Positions 60,951 to 64,000 of a stretch of 64,000 bases of DNA are shown piece by piece. Within the stretch, counting starts at the first letter, position 1; each line of letters opens with the position of its first letter. A model generated the notes under the pieces. It worked only from the letters and a program-made list of their open reading frames with translations. It was not told where the DNA came from and ran no database searches. The stretch comes from Sinohyriopsis cumingii. Taxonomy: Eukaryota; Mollusca; Bivalvia; Unionida; Unionidae. The stretch is taken from positions 89,502,511-89,566,510 of the forward strand of contig CM068832.1 of assembly GCA_028554795.2 (NCBI GenBank), read 5' to 3'. The position numbers and the translations under genes are program-made.

Positions 60951-61678
60951 TGTAACGTCGCCTTCTTAGTAAGAGGGGTGGTTAATTGGATTTGGCTGGC
61001 ATTATCTAGAGAATGACGTCCCTCGATGTTATAGCCCGGTGGGAGTGAAAAAAGAATAGAATTTCAACAGAGAACTGAGCAAGAATACTGGGAGGAAATA
61101 AAGTGATACGAGCCCCCTTAGTCAAGAAAAATAACACATTTAATCAAAACAAATTATATGTGGCAATTCCAATTCAATCTAAATTATGTCAACATAATTT
61201 AATAGCAGTATCCAATTTGGATTTATTTCATCATAATAACGAGTGGTGAAAACAGCTCAATGCCCATGACCGATTTTCATAACCTTCCTCCCTTGACCGT
61301 GCGTGTATCAACGTCTTCCTATTTCCTGGACTTCCTATTCTTTACCTTTCATTCCTTCCTGGACTTCCTAGTCCTTTATGCTGACCTCGTCCTTTTTTCC
61401 TCGCGGACTTCAGACGTCGTACTGACCTGTATCTCTCCCAGAAAGCTGTTCCTTAAAGGAAAACAATACCCGTAAAATTCCCTCTCTTCATTACTCAGAA
61501 GCATACTAGCTATCCACACACTGCGTAAATTCTGACTTAGTACGGTAGAACATTACCCTCGCTTCACAGGACAGGAGAAAAGAAGAAAGGTCGAAGTGAC
61601 CCTTCACAGATCCTTCATTTTAATGCTCAATGCATTCAACTTTAAGGTTCAATACAATTCAAAATTCGACACTAAACA
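60951..61678 (+). mobile_element. probable solo LTR with 5-bp target duplication
   Basis: This 728-bp segment starts 'tgtaacgtcgcc' and ends 'gacactaaaca' (TG..CA), flanked by 'gtaac' at 60946-60950 and 61679-61683. An 'aataaa' at about 61097 could be its polyadenylation signal. No gag-pol sequence adjoins, so it would be a solo LTR left by recombination. The 71-codon frame inside (61260-61475) is not called. Confidence 0.6.
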
Positions 61679-61689
61679 GTAACACAAGT

Positions 61690-62280
61690 TTAAATACCAT
61701 GGTTTTAAACTACTGTTGACAAGTCTTGAGGCTTGAAGTGTTCTACATTGTCATGTTAACAGGAAAATGTGGATCAGAAATCATGGTTAGGCCACTTTTG
61801 AGCATTTGGTTGTACCAACATGAACAATCCGGGACAAACTAATGCACGAAGTGATAGTTTTAAACACTTGATGCAAAAGAAAGCTGAGAATACATGCACA
61901 CAGATCTCTCGGTTATTCGTTAAAGGCACAAAAATTCCACTTTTTCGAAAAAGTGCGAAGAGCATATACAGATTATCATGTATGTCTGTCCATCCATAGA
62001 CAGTGTGTATCTACAACAATACTTGAGTTTACTGTTGTTTTTGTGTGTTTTGTTTAAACCTTAAACTTCCTTTACCCATGCATAAAGGCAAGAGCCCATT
62101 GATTTGATGGATGCTAGGTCGAAGGTCAAAGTTTGAATATAGGATATAAAGGGGCAGATCAAGTTTTATTGGCCCATCTTTGTCAACCTTCATATTTTAT
62201 TTTCATTTATTTTTATGTCAAATAGAAAACTCGTTTAAAATTTCATTTGTTGAAAATAAAATTAAAAATAACTTGTATTT
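61690..62280. other. intergenic, no feature seen
   Basis: No supported feature. Confidence 0.4.
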
Positions 62281-62283
62281 AGG

Positions 62284-62284
<1 letters not shown>

Positions 62285-62338
<54 letters not shown>
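62285..62338. repeat. (TA)n followed by (GA)n compound microsatellite
   Basis: About 18 TA units run directly into about 8 GA units. Confidence 0.97.
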
Positions 62339-62339
62339 G

Positions 62340-63285
62340 CAGGCCAATAATATGTTTCAGTTGAATGATGTTCTTCTAAACTTACAGTGCGAAAACGAAA
62401 TTTATTTTGCAATTGCAAACTTTTAAAGTCACAGAATAACAACTCAGTCGAATTTTGTGTCCCATTATATAATGAAAATTCTGCGGTTTTCGACATAGAT
62501 TCCCAAAATTTTTTTGCTGCGAAAGCTTCAAAATGTCATTTATGACATTCGTTACCAAATTTTACTTCACGTTCTATTAAAAAGTTTGTAGCTGTCGTCC
62601 TAAACACACTTTGTCATTTTTCTCTCTGTTTGTATTAAGGGGAAACAAGAAACGAAAACTTAGACATTTTTTATTGGAATAAAGAAGTATATTAGCAAAG
62701 TATACTTGGATAAGTAGAGATATAGCGAAGTCTCATTTGAAGATCATTTAGTGTTAATCAGCTGAAGGAAATAATATTTCTCATCATAGAATCACAGCAA
62801 TATTAAAGCCTTTATCGTAACAAATCCACAAGTAACATGTTTCGTACATTACAATACAATTGCAAAGCGTCGTCGATATTTTTAGGCGATGTCCATCCCT
62901 TTTCTTCCATGTAGAGAGAACAGATATTAAATACATCTCTGTCACGTGGATATTCATCTCAAAATACACATTATTCTCGACAGATTTCTATTTGGTCTTC
63001 GTCCACTGACTGGAGGTAGCTCCGGGTTCCATAAGTCATTGGTAATTTGTACATCACAACAGGTCGGCCATTTGGGCAAGTTTGGTTTTTGGTTGGTCTT
63101 ATACGATGCACATTTCAGACCTGGAAAATGCTATCGATGTCATTCTGCAAAGAAATCGGTTGTTAATTTCATTTCTTTAGTGGAAAATACCCATTCCCAT
63201 TTTAAGAAGAAAAAAGACTATTTCAAACATCATAATTTCTCTGGCTTGATATTTATTGTCAACTTTCCCGCTTGTTGCCTGGACT
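62340..63285. other. region with low stop density on both strands, no assigned gene
   Basis: On the minus strand near 62960-63130 a stretch reads PNLPKWPTCCDVQITNDLW followed by NPELPPVSGRRPNRNLSRI, which looks protein-like but lacks clear splice sites. The plus strand is open at 62946-63359. I cannot choose between them. Confidence 0.25.
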
Positions 63286-63287
63286 CT

Positions 63288-63316
63288 CTCGATCGATCGA
63301 TCGATCGATCGATCGA
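63288..63316. repeat. (ATCG)n microsatellite
   Basis: About seven copies of 'gatc/atcg', a perfect self-complementary tetranucleotide repeat. Confidence 0.95.
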
Positions 63317-63652
63317 AAACCTTTTCAACGTTTACATTCATTTGATTGCTTGTATCTGATAGATAATCATCAAATAAAACATGTTTTTACTTTTATAAAT
63401 TAAAACAAAATAGAAGGACGATACGCTTTTTTCTGTTTGTGATCACCATTTTCTGACCGTATACTACACAAACATCATTTTTACTTTAAAATTAACGTGC
63501 AAGCTATATATTGGAATATTAGAGGCTTGCCGGAATGTTCGACTATAACGTCATACGCAACAGACGGTCGTTCGCATCTTCGAGGTAAATCCTACGGATT
63601 AGTCCTACAATGTAAGACATTGCACATGTTTTTGATTTTGTGATATGTGTTA

Positions 63653-63883
63653 CTATCCAAATAACGGCCTTGTATAGCCTGTTCCTATGTCGGTAAATGC
63701 AGGCCAACGAAACTTGAAAACAGATCCATTTCTTTTGTGAGAATTTGAATTTATTAGAGTAAAGACATCTGGGTCAGTAAAGTCTGGCAAAAACATTATA
63801 ACTTTACTTTGTAGAAAAGCATCGTTATTGATTGTGTCTGATACTCCTGAAAATTTGACTTTCGTTACACTGTTAGTCGACAT
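63653..63883 (-). CDS. candidate exon, unidentified
   Basis: A 76-codon minus-strand frame from ATG at 63883 (MSTNSVTKVKFSGVSDTIN, DAFLQSKVIMFLPDFTDPDVF, RNGSVFKFRWPAFTDIGTG) has a balanced, protein-like composition. No convincing donor lies before its stop, and no family is recognised. It could be an isolated exon continuing outside the window or chance. Confidence 0.25.
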   Translation of the reverse strand: MSTNSVTKVKFSGVSDTINNDAFLQSKVIMFLPDFTDPDVFTLINSNSHKRNGSVFKFRWPAFTDIGTGYTRPLFG

Positions 63884-63914
63884 AAAAACTCGCTACATAG
63901 CGCCGTTAGTTAGG

Positions 63915-63981
63915 CCGTAAGACCCATCACCCAAGAACAAAAAATTTGGGTGATGTGTCTTACGGTGTAGGACTGTCCTAC
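63915..63981. other. two adjacent hairpins at the window edge
   Basis: 19-base arms 'ccgtaagacccatcaccca' (63915-63933) and 'tgggtgatgtgtcttacgg' (63947-63965) pair with one mismatch around a 13-base loop. Directly after, 'gtaggac-t-gtcctac' (63967-63981) is a perfect inverted repeat. They may be a transposon end or a small folded RNA. Confidence 0.7.
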
Positions 63982-64000
63982 CGATCACACCATGATTGTA

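Overview
The window is AT-rich eukaryotic nuclear DNA with long introns, many microsatellites and minisatellites, and dense transposon remains. Gene content points to a lophotrochozoan, most likely a bivalve mollusc (inference): a HEPN/coiled-coil/STAND/ankyrin-like immune-type gene, a HECT-like E3 relative, two tRNA-derived SINE families, and Polinton, Tigger, hAT, Mutator-like, piggyBac-like and Penelope-like remains. No intact gene is demonstrable end to end.

Main locus (8996-32426, minus strand). Four exons can be recognised independently from splice sites, reading frame and domain content: a CXorf38-like cysteine-rich N-terminal exon (31908-32426), a short HEPN exon with an RNxxxH motif (31069-31227), a coiled-coil exon (22565-23063) and a large exon with a P-loop STAND NTPase (nSTAND3-like) followed by tandem ankyrin-like repeats (8996-12365). 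Exon phases agree at all three junctions (0/0, 0/0, 1/1). Together they give an NLR-like layout: HEPN effector, coiled coil, signalling NTPase, repeat sensor. Four in-frame stops and one 1-nt deletion suggest a recent, non-processed pseudogene, or an allele or assembly with errors. Its introns hold a LINE, SINEs, a Polinton polymerase relic with a Tigger element nested inside it, and a 1.8-kb minisatellite.

Other regions. 240-3165: three minisatellites. 4349-4800: a decayed coiled-coil gene copy. 15150-18230: a minisatellite interrupted by a SINE and a LINE, each with target-site duplications. 34050-35224: a short hAT-like element carrying a ZNF862-like fragment. 38395-38592: a 5' exon of an unidentified gene. 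38671-39450: a piggyBac-type MITE. 39995-41640: a dead Mutator-like transposase. 46658-46975: an OTU/vertnin-like fragment that has lost the nucleophile cysteine. 49347-50319: an inverted-repeat element with 9-bp target duplications carrying a Penelope-like RT fragment. 56160-58040: a HECT-like E3 pseudogene, followed by a 44-bp minisatellite. 60951-61678: a probable solo LTR. The last 100 bases hold two strong hairpins.

Everything rests on reading the sequence by eye; family names come from recognised motifs, not from searches.
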